Assembly: GCF_900105755.1 (NCBI RefSeq)
Contig: NZ_FNTQ01000001.1
Location: 8,246,001-8,310,000 of the forward strand
Source: Streptomyces sp. Ag109_O5-10
Lineage (GTDB): Bacteria > Actinomycetota > Actinomycetes > Streptomycetales > Streptomycetaceae
Length of the DNA stretch: 64,000 bases
Direction: 5' to 3'
Numbering within the stretch: the first letter of the stretch is position 1; every line of letters begins with the position of its first letter. The notes below the pieces were generated by a model that had not been told where the DNA came from, did not search any database, and saw nothing but the letters and a program-made list of their open reading frames with translations. Positions 18,423 through 26,060 of the stretch are shown one piece after another. The position numbers were made by a program, and so were the translations under genes.

Positions 18423-19747
18423 CAGGCGGCCTCCGCCGACCGGGCGGTACGGAAACCGGAGAAGATCTGCCGCCGGATCGGGTAGTCCCAGTTGCGGAAC
18501 GTCCCCCGGCAGGCCACCTGGTCCACGGCGAACGAACCGCCGCGCAGCACCTTGTACTCGGGGCCGAAGAACACCTCCGAGTACTCCTTGTACGGGAAGG
18601 CGGTGAAGCCGGGGTAGGGCAGGAAGTCGCTGGACGTCCACTCCCACACGTCTCCGATCAGCTGCCGTACGCCGAGCGGGGACTCGCCCTCCGGGTAGCT
18701 GCCGGCCGGGGCCGGGCGCAGGTGCCGCTGGCCCAGGTTGGCGTGGTGCGGCGCCGGGTCGGCGTCGCCCCACGGGTAGCGCCGGGACCGGTTCTCGCCG
18801 GGGTGGTGCCGGGCGGCCTTCTCCCACTCGGCCTCGGTGGGCAGCCGGCGCCCGGCCCAGCGGGCGTAGGCGTCCGCCTCGTACCAGCACACGTGCAGCA
18901 CCGGCTCCTCGGGCGGCACGACCTCCGTGACCCCGAACCGGCGGCGCAGCCACTGACCGCCCTCCCGGTGCCAGAAGTGCGGTGCGGTGATGGAGTGCTG
19001 CCGGATGTGCGCCCAGCCTTCGGGCGTCCACCAGCGCTCCTGCTCGTAACCGCCGTCCTCGATGAACGCCAGGTACTGACCGTTGGTCACCGGCGTGGTG
19101 TCGATCCAGTACGGCGCCACCTCCCGCCGGTGCGCGGGGCGCTCGTTGTCCAGCGCCCAGGGCTCGGTGGAGGTGCCCATGGTGAACGGGCCGCCGGGGA
19201 CCAGGACTTCGGGCGGCCCGGTGAACGGCGGCGCCGGAGCCGGGTCCGGGGCGGTCAGGGCCTGGGGGCCCTTGCGGAGCTGATGGGTGATCAGCATCGT
19301 CTCGTCGTGCTGCTGTTCGTGCTGCGCGATCATCCCGAAGGCGAAGCCCGCCTCCGTCAGCCGACTGCCGCGGAACGCCGCCCCCTCCAGCAGGTCCAGG
19401 GCCCGGCCGCGTACCTCGGCCGCGTACTGCCGGGCCTCGGCGGGCGGCAGCAGCGGCAGTGAGGGCCGCTCGGAGCGCGGGTGCTCGAAGGCGTCGTAGA
19501 GGCTGTCGATCTCGGGCCGCATCGCCTCCCGGCCGCCGACGTTGCGCAGCAGCCAGAGCTCCTCCTGGTTGCCGATGTGCGCGAGGTCCCAGACCAGCGG
19601 GGACATCAGCGGGGAGTGCTGGGCGGTGAGGTCGGGCCCCTCCACGCAGCTGGTGAGCAGCGTGGTGCGGTCGCGGGCCGTGGTCAGGGACTTCAGTGCC
19701 CGGTCCCGCAGGGTCTCGATATCGATGTCGACGTCGGTCTCGGTCAT
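18422..19747 (-). CDS. egtB: Hercynine oxygenase (iron-dependent sulfoxide synthase)
   Basis: 441-residue protein with an N-terminal DinB-like helical domain and a C-terminal formylglycine-generating-enzyme-like domain (from about residue 175, PGGPFTMGTS ... NGDVWEWTSS-type). The iron ligands are visible as His57 (LAHIGNQE) and His143/His147 in HEQQHDE. It couples gamma-glutamylcysteine to hercynine with oxygen. The start overlaps the egtA stop by 4 nt. Confidence 0.95.
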   Translation of the reverse strand: MTETDVDIDIETLRDRALKSLTTARDRTTLLTSCVEGPDLTAQHSPLMSPLVWDLAHIGNQEELWLLRNVGGREAMRPEIDSLYDAFEHPRSERPSLPLLPPAEARQYAAEVRGRALDLLEGAAFRGSRLTEAGFAFGMIAQHEQQHDETMLITHQLRKGPQALTAPDPAPAPPFTGPPEVLVPGGPFTMGTSTEPWALDNERPAHRREVAPYWIDTTPVTNGQYLAFIEDGGYEQERWWTPEGWAHIRQHSITAPHFWHREGGQWLRRRFGVTEVVPPEEPVLHVCWYEADAYARWAGRRLPTEAEWEKAARHHPGENRSRRYPWGDADPAPHHANLGQRHLRPAPAGSYPEGESPLGVRQLIGDVWEWTSSDFLPYPGFTAFPYKEYSEVFFGPEYKVLRGGSFAVDQVACRGTFRNWDYPIRRQIFSGFRTARSAEAA

Positions 19748-21081
19748 GCGCTGATGTCCTTCCCATGGGCGCGACCGGCCGTGCCGCGCAGTCGGTCCAG
19801 CAGATCGTCGGCCGGGCAGCGGCCCCGCAGCACGTACCGGTCCCGGTACGCCGCCACGGCGTCCACGACCTCGGGGCGCGCGCCGATCCTCGGCAGGGCA
19901 TCGAGCGCGGCCGCGAAACAGGCGACGGCGGCCTCGTGCAGCTCCGGGTCGCGGAGCCCGGAGCGGGCCGCGTCGATCCACAGGGGGTTGATCGGGGCGG
20001 GCCGCGGTCCCGTCCGCTCGGCCAGCGGCTTCACCGTCCGGTACGCCGTCTCCGCGGCCTCCGGGTCGTCGAACAGCGCCGCCGTCACCGCCAGCGGCAC
20101 GATCCACCCGTCGTCGCCGGGCTGCGCGTCGATCATCCGCAGCTCCAGATGACCGCGTGGCCTGACCGGCGGGAACAGCGTGGTCAGGTGGTACGCGAGA
20201 TCCGCGCCGGTGGGCGGGGCGGGCGTCCTTGACCGGGTCCAGGCCCGGAAGGTCAGCCCCTCGGGGACGTCCCAGGGGCCGTCGTCCCGCCGTACGCACA
20301 TCACCGGTGCGTCGAGGACGTGCCGGGCCCAGGCGGTGCGCGGATCGCCGTCCAGCGCGGGCGCGCCCGCTCGGCCCGCGCCGATCTCCATCCACAGCAG
20401 CTGCCGGGTGGAGACCCAGCCGGTGGGCCGGTTCCCGACCAGCGGGGAGTTGGCGAACGCGGCCACCAGGACCGGGCCCAGCTGATGGGCCAGCCACCAG
20501 CGCCGGATGTGGCCGAGCGGGCCCGGCTCCTCGTGGCCGGCGTCCAGGCAGACCTGGACGGACGCCGAGGAGCACATCATGTGGCGCCCCGCCGTGCCGG
20601 TCCGGTCCAGGCAGCTCTCCATCGCGTCGTAGCGCGGCTCGCGCAGGAAGCGGCGGGGGGTGTGCCAGGGATCGTGACCGACGCCCACGAGTCCGAGGTC
20701 CTGTTCGGCGAGGACCTTGCGGACGGCGTCCAGGTCGGCGGAGACGGTGCCGATGCACTCCGTGAGGGAGGCGGCGGGCGGCGAGCTGAGCTCCAGCTGG
20801 CCGCCGGGTTCGACGGTGAGCGCCGAACCCAGGGGCACCGTGCGCAGTGCGGCGTAGGCCGCTTCGAGTCGTTCGGGTGTCACCGGGAGCTGCGGCGTGC
20901 GCAGCTCGTGGACCAGCCATTCCACCTCGACCCCGAGCGTGCGGGGCGGGCCGGTCTTGAAGCAGATGCCCTTGACCAGGGCCTCCACCTCGGCTTCGGT
21001 GACAGTCGTGCGGTCGTCCGAGAAGTCGGTTCTCACCGGCCCGTCGGTACAGTCGCCGCTGTCGGATATTGAGTCGGACAT
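19744..21081 (-). CDS. egtA: Glutamate-cysteine ligase for ergothioneine synthesis
   Basis: 445-residue ATP-dependent ligase of the GCS2/EgtA type, making gamma-glutamylcysteine. Motifs include LGVEVEWLVH near residue 48, MMCSSASVQVCLDAG, NSPLVGNRPTGW and LELRMIDAQPGDDGW. I start at the ATG at 21081 because a perfect AGGAGG lies 8 nt upstream (21090-21095); an ATG nine codons further upstream lacks one. It opens the egtABCD operon. EgtE, the C-S lyase, is not in the window. Confidence 0.94.
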   Translation of the reverse strand: MSDSISDSGDCTDGPVRTDFSDDRTTVTEAEVEALVKGICFKTGPPRTLGVEVEWLVHELRTPQLPVTPERLEAAYAALRTVPLGSALTVEPGGQLELSSPPAASLTECIGTVSADLDAVRKVLAEQDLGLVGVGHDPWHTPRRFLREPRYDAMESCLDRTGTAGRHMMCSSASVQVCLDAGHEEPGPLGHIRRWWLAHQLGPVLVAAFANSPLVGNRPTGWVSTRQLLWMEIGAGRAGAPALDGDPRTAWARHVLDAPVMCVRRDDGPWDVPEGLTFRAWTRSRTPAPPTGADLAYHLTTLFPPVRPRGHLELRMIDAQPGDDGWIVPLAVTAALFDDPEAAETAYRTVKPLAERTGPRPAPINPLWIDAARSGLRDPELHEAAVACFAAALDALPRIGARPEVVDAVAAYRDRYVLRGRCPADDLLDRLRGTAGRAHGKDISA

Positions 21082-21286
21082 GTCGGGATCCTCCTGAGAT
21101 TCCACCATGCCACCGTCCCGGCCGTGGATGCGTCCGGGGCGGCATCGTCCGTACCACCCAAGACCTTCACGTCGATTCGCACAAGAGTACCTATCGGGAC
21201 GTTCTAGATCGGTAACCTCTGCTTCCTTGCCGCTTCGTTGTTGCTTCCTTGCGTGTTTCCGGGCGTTTCAGACCAGCGAAACTCCG

Positions 21287-21316
21287 TTGCACGGCACCAC
21301 CAGCATCGCCCAGGAT
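21287..21316 (+). promoter_or_regulatory. Candidate promoter for the PARG-like gene
   Basis: TTGCAC (21287-21292) and CAGGAT (21311-21316) are separated by 18 bp, just upstream of a short ORF at 21323. The divergent gap to egtA (21082-21286) also contains an unusually A/T-containing stretch suitable for the egt promoter, but no clear hexamers stand out there. Confidence 0.4.
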
Positions 21317-21322
21317 GCGTGC

Positions 21323-21385
21323 ATGAGCACGACGGGGGAGGCCGCGCGGGCCGCGGCCATGGCGTCCACGGGGGTGGCGCCATGA
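21323..21385 (+). CDS. Possible 20-residue leader peptide coupled to the PARG-like gene
   Basis: ATG at 21323 (MSTTGEAARAAAMASTGVAP), ending in a TGA that overlaps the ATG of the next gene (ATGA at 21382-21385). GGAT-type ribosome-binding sequence lies upstream and a candidate promoter precedes it. The composition is Ala/Thr-rich with no obvious attenuation logic. It could be a coupling leader or chance; no homologue is recognised. Confidence 0.3.
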   Translation: MSTTGEAARAAAMASTGVAP

Positions 21386-22212
21386 GCGCGCGCCTGCGCG
21401 GCATCGCACGGCAGACCGAGGAGATCGTGGCGGCGGGCGGCTACCGGGCGCCCGACGGCCGGGAGGTCCTGCTCGCCGCCGACATCGCGGCCGCACGGGC
21501 GGGGACGCGGCTGTACGGCCCGGAACCGGTGCCGGTCCCGACGGCCCCGGGCCCGGAGCCGGACGCCGTCTTCGAGGTCACCGGCGAGAGCAGCCTGGAG
21601 GCCGCCCGCCGCCTCGCCGACGCCCCGGTGGCCGTGCTCAACTTCGCCTCGGCCCGCAATCCGGGCGGCGGCTACCTGAACGGCGCCCAGGCGCAGGAGG
21701 AGGCCCTGTGCCGCGCCTCCGCGCTGTACACGTGCGTGCGCGAGGCCGCCGCCTACTACGACCACCACCGCGCGCACCGCGACCCCTTCTACACGGACCG
21801 CGTGATCCACTCCCCGGCCGTCCCGGTCTTCCGCGACGACCGCGGCGCGCTGCTCGCCGAGCCCTACCGCGTGGGTTTCCTCACGGCCGCCGCGCCCAAC
21901 GCGGGCGTGATCCGGCGGACGGCTCCGGAGCGGACCGGTGAACTGCCGGGAGCCCTCGCCGTACGGGCCGAGAGGGTGCTGGAGGTGGCCGCAGTCCACG
22001 GCTACCGGCGACTGGTCCTCGGCGCCTGGGGCTGCGGGGTGTTCCAGAACGACCCCGCACAGGTCGCGGCCGCCTTCCGGGGACTGCTGGGCCCCGGCGG
22101 CCGGTTCGCGGGGACCTTCGCCCACGTGGTGTTCGGGGTCCTGGACCGCACACCGGGATCCGTGGTCCGGGCCGCCTTCGCGGAGACGTTCCGGACCGTC
22201 GCGCCCCGTTAG
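21382..22212 (+). CDS. TIGR02452/DUF2263 family protein, bacterial-type poly(ADP-ribose) glycohydrolase-like macrodomain
   Basis: 276-residue protein. The segment NFASARNPGGGYLNGAQAQEE carries the GGG-X7-QEE signature of bacterial-type PARG enzymes (quoted here as GGGYLNGAQAQEE), followed by a macrodomain C-terminal half with LTAAAPNAGV and LGAWGCGVFQNDP. Such enzymes remove ADP-ribose polymers or units from proteins. The catalytic Glu pair is intact. The start ATG at 21382 overlaps a short upstream ORF. It is convergent with a MazF/PemK-like gene; a functional link is not shown. Confidence 0.88.
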   Translation: MSARLRGIARQTEEIVAAGGYRAPDGREVLLAADIAAARAGTRLYGPEPVPVPTAPGPEPDAVFEVTGESSLEAARRLADAPVAVLNFASARNPGGGYLNGAQAQEEALCRASALYTCVREAAAYYDHHRAHRDPFYTDRVIHSPAVPVFRDDRGALLAEPYRVGFLTAAAPNAGVIRRTAPERTGELPGALAVRAERVLEVAAVHGYRRLVLGAWGCGVFQNDPAQVAAAFRGLLGPGGRFAGTFAHVVFGVLDRTPGSVVRAAFAETFRTVAPR

Positions 22213-22273
22213 GGGCGCTGGGGGTGCCCCCGGCCGAAGGCTGCGGGAGGAACTGCGCGAACGGCCACGACGG
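22201..22273 (-). repeat. Dispersed GC-rich extragenic repeat, copy 3 (reverse)
   Basis: Reverse-strand copy overlapping the last codons of the PARG-like gene, with GGAACTGCGCGAACGGCCAC in place of the usual GACCAGCCAC. It sits between two convergent genes. Confidence 0.75.
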
Positions 22274-22318
22274 TGCCGCGGACGGCACAGTCATGGCAGT
22301 TCCGGCGGAACGCCCTGC

Positions 22319-22768
22319 TCAGTTCCAGCCGTAGCGTTCGTGCAGCCGGTGGCGTACGAGGTTGAAGCGGCCCCGGTCGAGCGCGCAGGCCTCGCGGCGC
22401 ATGCCGTCCTCGTGCAGCCGCAGGACGCGGTCCACGTCCACCCAGGAGTCGCGGCCCGTGCGGTCCCACGGCCCGCTGCCGATCGCCACCCATTCGCGGT
22501 CGTTGTCGTGCTGCTTGCTGGACAGCTGGACGGCGAGCAGGGTGCCGGCCGCCTCCCGGGCGACGACAAGGACCGGCCGGTCCTTGCCCCGCCCGTCGTT
22601 CTCCTCGAAGGGCACCCAGGTCCACACGATCTCACCGGGGTCGGGGTCGCCGTCGTGGGCGGGGGAGTACTCGGTGCGCACCTTGCCGACCTCGTGCGGG
22701 TCGGCCTCGGTGGTCGCGGTGGGGCCGTACCGGCCGGGGATGTTCTCGTCGTCGATAAACACAGTCAC
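22319..22768 (-). CDS. PemK/MazF-family protein
   Basis: 149-residue protein with a MazF/PemK-like core: GEIVWTWVPFEENDGRGKDRPVLVV matches the first strands and the conserved KxRPxLVV element (here GRGKDRPVLVV), followed by a beta-rich segment with VQLSSKQHDN and a C-terminal helix. MazF enzymes are mRNA interferases, but many long actinobacterial versions lack an adjacent antitoxin, as here, and may have other roles. The N-terminal 45 residues are acidic and unlike short MazF toxins. Confidence 0.8.
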   Translation of the reverse strand: MTVFIDDENIPGRYGPTATTEADPHEVGKVRTEYSPAHDGDPDPGEIVWTWVPFEENDGRGKDRPVLVVAREAAGTLLAVQLSSKQHDNDREWVAIGSGPWDRTGRDSWVDVDRVLRLHEDGMRREACALDRGRFNLVRHRLHERYGWN

Positions 22769-22787
22769 GAGGGCACCCTAAGGGGCC

Positions 22788-23588
22788 TCAGCCGGCCGGG
22801 GCAGGCGGGGTCCCGGTGCTGCGCAGCTCCGCCTCGATCAACTCGGCGGTCACCTCGGGGCGTTCGAGGTGCGGAAGGTGACCGGCTCCGGGGACCGGCT
22901 CGAACCGGCCCTGCGGGAAGGCCTTCGCGTAGGCGGCCCCGTACGCGGGCGTGACGATGCGGTCGCTCTCGCCCCAGATCAGCAGCACGGGCTGCCGCAC
23001 CCGCCCCAGCCGGGGGAGCAGCTTCGGGTCGCTCATCCGGCCGCCGTCCGTGAGCAGCCGCATGGTCGCCATGTTGGCCTGGCGGCGGGCGAGTTCGGTG
23101 GCGGGGAGGGTGGCCGGGTCGACGTAGAAGCGGTCCGGGTCGTGCCAGGAGTGCTCGGCCTGGGCGCGCGGGTCCAGCGCGAAGAAGTCCGTGACCGGCT
23201 CGCCTTCGATGTCCGCGCCGACCGCGTTGATGAGGACCAGGCCGCTGATCACCCCGGCCGTGTCGCGTATCGCCATCTCGGCGGCGAGTCGGCCGCCCAG
23301 CGAGGAGCCGATGACCAGGACGTCGTTCAACTCCGCGTCCTGGAGCAGGTGGAGGTAGGCGACGGCGAGGTCGTCGACGCCGGTCAGCCAGTCGGGGCGG
23401 GGCGTGCCGTCCCAGCCGGGGTGGACCGGGGCGAGGGTGCGGGCCGACCCGGCGAGGCGGGCGGCGAGGCCGGCCACCGTGGCGGGGCCGCCGCCTCCGT
23501 GGAGCACGAGCACCGGGCGGCCGGAACCGGCCTCGGTCAGGGAGAGGGGAAGGTCGGGGTACACCTGGACGGTGCGGTTCGTCGTCAT
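22788..23588 (-). CDS. Alpha/beta hydrolase
   Basis: 266-residue alpha/beta-hydrolase. The oxyanion HGGGG motif is near residue 30, the nucleophile elbow GSSLGG places Ser96, the acid is in LIWGESDRIV and the His in GAGHLPHLE. Substrate unknown. I start at MTTNRT (ATG at 23588); an earlier start would run into the operator. It is divergent from a MarR regulator with a 30-bp dyad between them, the classic arrangement for a detoxifying enzyme under a MarR repressor. Confidence 0.9.
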   Translation of the reverse strand: MTTNRTVQVYPDLPLSLTEAGSGRPVLVLHGGGGPATVAGLAARLAGSARTLAPVHPGWDGTPRPDWLTGVDDLAVAYLHLLQDAELNDVLVIGSSLGGRLAAEMAIRDTAGVISGLVLINAVGADIEGEPVTDFFALDPRAQAEHSWHDPDRFYVDPATLPATELARRQANMATMRLLTDGGRMSDPKLLPRLGRVRQPVLLIWGESDRIVTPAYGAAYAKAFPQGRFEPVPGAGHLPHLERPEVTAELIEAELRSTGTPPAPAG

Positions 23589-23601
23589 GCCGCCCAATCT
23601 A

Positions 23602-23631
23602 ACTAAGGATGTTGATATAAACAAGCTTAGT
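23602..23631. promoter_or_regulatory. MarR-type operator: 30-bp interrupted dyad
   Basis: ACTAAG-N2-TGTT-N6-AACA-N2-CTTAGT, symmetrical over 30 bp, in the 62-bp gap between the divergent hydrolase and MarR genes. The A/T-rich centre contrasts sharply with the surrounding DNA and covers the promoter region of both genes. Confidence 0.75.
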
Positions 23632-23650
23632 CATCGGTTACAGTGGAGCC

Positions 23651-24064
23651 ATGCACGACGACCTGCAAGTTCTCGGAAGAGCGGTGAAACAGGCCCAGTA
23701 CCGCCAGCACCGGGCGATGGACAGCGCGCTCGCCGCCGTCGGCACCACCCTCGCGCAGTGGGACGCGCTGCGCGCCATCGACCGGTCGCCCGGTGCCTCG
23801 GCGCGCGAGCTGGCCGCGGCCACCTTCCAGAGCGAGCAGGCCTTCGGCACGCTGGTGGGGCGGCTGGCCGCGCAGGGGCTGGTGGAACGGCGGCCCGGCC
23901 ACGGGCGGCGGATCCAGCACCACCTCACCCGCGAAGGGGAGCGGACGCTGGCGGCCGGGCACGGGGTGGCCGGCGAGGTGCTCGCCGGCTGCTTCGCCGG
24001 GCTGTCGGCCGCGGAGCGGGCGACGCTGCTGGAGCTGCTGCGGCGACTCAACGCGCAGGAATGA
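23651..24064 (+). CDS. MarR-family transcriptional regulator
   Basis: 137-residue winged-helix regulator with the MarR layout: N-terminal dimer helices, an HTH around SARELAAATFQSEQAFGTLVGRL, a wing (VERRPGHGRRIQHHLT) and C-terminal dimer helices. It probably represses itself and the divergent hydrolase through the dyad at 23602-23631. The effector is likely a small aromatic or oxidant as in other MarR proteins, but this is not visible. A strong hairpin follows its stop. Confidence 0.92.
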   Translation: MHDDLQVLGRAVKQAQYRQHRAMDSALAAVGTTLAQWDALRAIDRSPGASARELAAATFQSEQAFGTLVGRLAAQGLVERRPGHGRRIQHHLTREGERTLAAGHGVAGEVLAGCFAGLSAAERATLLELLRRLNAQE

Positions 24065-24068
24065 CACG

Positions 24069-24102
24069 GGGATGGCCCCCAGCCGCGGCCGGGGGCCATC
24101 CC
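24069..24102. terminator. Bidirectional terminator between marR and the flotillin gene
   Basis: Perfect 12-bp stem, GGGATGGCCCCC (24069-24080) with GGGGGCCATCCC (24091-24102), loop of 10 nt, between convergent genes. Confidence 0.8.
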
Positions 24103-24126
24103 TGCGCTTCGGTGGTTCGCCGGCTG

Positions 24127-25617
24127 TTACTCGCCGCCCTCCTCCACCTGCACCTTCTGCGACTTCGGAGTCGTGACCCCGTTGAGGACCGGCGAAGTCA
24201 CCTCCGGCGCCTGCCCGTTCTGGTTCATCGACGCGAGCAGCTGCCGGGCGAGACCGAGCCCCGTGCCGCCCATGGTGAGTGCCTTGGCGAACAACTCGGC
24301 CATGCCGTCCGCGCCGTTGAGCAGCACCATGTTGTCGACGTTGCCGAAGGCGGAGGCGCCGGCCTTGACGATCTCCGGCCAGTTCTCGGCGAGTTGCTGG
24401 GCGACGACCGCCTCCTGGTTCTCCGCGAGGGCGGCGGCACGGGCCTTGATGGACTCCGCCTCCGCGAGCCCCTTCGCCCTCGCCGCCTCGGCCTCCGCCA
24501 GACCCCTGGCCTGCGCGGCGGCCGCCTCGGCCTCACCGGTCGCCCGGGTCGCCGCCGCGGTGGCCGTACCCCGGGACCTGGTCGCCTCGGCCTCGGCACC
24601 GGCGGCCGTCTTGACCCGGGTCGCCTCGGCCGCGGCCGCCAGCTCCGTCTCCTTCGCCTTCGCCTGGGCCGCCGAGATACGCGCGTCACGCTCGGCCTCG
24701 GCCAGCGTCCGCTTCTCGTAGGCCTTGGCGTCGGCCGGCTTGCGGACATCCGCCTGGAGCTGCTGCTCGCGCCGGTGCGCCTCCAGTTCGGCGACCCGCG
24801 TCTCCTGGACCACGACCTCCTGCCGGGCGGCCGCGTCGGCGAGCGGACCCGCCTGGCGGGCCTGGGCGGCCGCCTTGTCCCGCTCGGCCTGGTAACCGGC
24901 CTGGAGGATCTCGCTGTCCCGGGTGGCCTCCGCCATCCGGGCGAACGACTGCTGCTCCGCCTCGGTGGCGAGCCGGTTCGCCTCCGCCTGCGCGATCCGC
25001 GCGTCCCGCTGCACGGCCGCCGCGTGCGGCATCGCCAGGTTCTGGATGTACCCGGTCGGATCCTCGATCTCGTGGATCTGCAGGGAGTCGACGATCAGCC
25101 CCAGCTTCTCCATCTCGGTGCCGCAGGCGGCCCGGGTCTGCCCGGTGAGCTTGTCCCGGTCGCGGATCATGTCCTCGACCGTCAACCCACCCACGATGGA
25201 CCGAAGATGACCCGCGAACACGTTGTGCACCCGCTCGGACATCATCTTCTGCTGGTCCAGGAACCGGCGGCCCGCGTTGGCGATCGACACGAAGTCGTCG
25301 CCCACCTTGAAGATGACCACACCCCGCACCTTCAGCGGAATGCCCTGCTGGGTCACGCAGTCCACCGACAACTCGGTCTCGTTGAGATCCAGGGACAGCT
25401 TGCGGACCGCCTGCACGCCCGGCAGCACCAGCGTGCCGCGCCCCGTGACGATCCGGAACCCCATGCCCTCTTCGAGACCCTCGGTCCGATGCTTCGAACC
25501 GGAGATGATGAGCGCCTCGTTCGGCTCGGCGACCCGCCACATCATCTTGAACACACCGATCAGCACGAGAACGGCGAGAACCGCCACCCCCGCAACGACG
25601 CCGACAACCATCGGCAT
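24127..25617 (-). CDS. Flotillin-family membrane scaffold protein
   Basis: 496-residue protein. A single N-terminal membrane segment (about 4-25) is followed by an SPFH/band-7 domain (about 28-200, with EPNEALIISGSKHR and GVVIFKVGDDFVSIANAGRRFL) and a long Glu/Ala-rich coiled coil (about 200-400) with repeated AEAEAARAKGLAEAE-type heptads, then a short C-terminal tail. This is the layout of flotillins (YuaG/FloT type), which organise membrane microdomains. The gene just upstream encodes an NfeD-like OB protein, the usual flotillin partner. The EA-rich part is compositionally biased, so homology should be judged on the SPFH domain. Confidence 0.92.
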   Translation of the reverse strand: MPMVVGVVAGVAVLAVLVLIGVFKMMWRVAEPNEALIISGSKHRTEGLEEGMGFRIVTGRGTLVLPGVQAVRKLSLDLNETELSVDCVTQQGIPLKVRGVVIFKVGDDFVSIANAGRRFLDQQKMMSERVHNVFAGHLRSIVGGLTVEDMIRDRDKLTGQTRAACGTEMEKLGLIVDSLQIHEIEDPTGYIQNLAMPHAAAVQRDARIAQAEANRLATEAEQQSFARMAEATRDSEILQAGYQAERDKAAAQARQAGPLADAAARQEVVVQETRVAELEAHRREQQLQADVRKPADAKAYEKRTLAEAERDARISAAQAKAKETELAAAAEATRVKTAAGAEAEATRSRGTATAAATRATGEAEAAAAQARGLAEAEAARAKGLAEAESIKARAAALAENQEAVVAQQLAENWPEIVKAGASAFGNVDNMVLLNGADGMAELFAKALTMGGTGLGLARQLLASMNQNGQAPEVTSPVLNGVTTPKSQKVQVEEGGE

Positions 25618-25750
25618 ACGCCCCCTTTGAATGGTGCCCTTTCGGCACCGAACGAAGGGAGTGTGCGCCCGCGCGAGCGCCGGGTGAAGGCGCTGACGAT
25701 TCCTTGTTGCAATCTTGACGCATGCGCCCCTCAGCTGGGGCTATGCCTGC

Positions 25751-25969
25751 TCAACTGTCGTACGCGGGCGTGACGTAGACCGTCCGCGGCGGCAGGTACT
25801 CGACCACCATCACCACCGTGCCCCGCTCGATCCGGCCGGTGCCGTCGGCGGCGTACGCGAGGAAGTGCTCCGCACCCCCGCGGACCCGGACGATCACCTC
25901 ACCGACGAGCCCCGGCCCGATCACTCCGCTGACCCGCCCCACGAGCCCGACCATCGACGCATCGTCCAT
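25751..25969 (-). CDS. NfeD-like C-terminal OB-fold protein
   Basis: 72-residue protein with no membrane helix. GLVGRVSGVIGPGLVGEVIVRVRGG and VVMVVEYLPPRTVYVTP match the five-strand OB fold at the C-terminus of NfeD proteins. It is encoded 133 bp upstream of the flotillin gene on the same strand, and NfeD-flotillin pairs are a common operon. The ATG at 25969 is preferred, as the family core begins 8 residues later; no strong ribosome-binding site is visible, and a start at 25993 or 25954 is possible. Confidence 0.7.
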   Translation of the reverse strand: MDDASMVGLVGRVSGVIGPGLVGEVIVRVRGGAEHFLAYAADGTGRIERGTVVMVVEYLPPRTVYVTPAYDS

Positions 25970-26060
25970 GGTCAGAGGGTACGGGCAGGTCAAGCGGCGG
26001 GAAAGGGACTTGCCCCGGTGGCGGGAAGCGGCCTGCGCCCCGCCCGCTCCCCGCCTGTTC

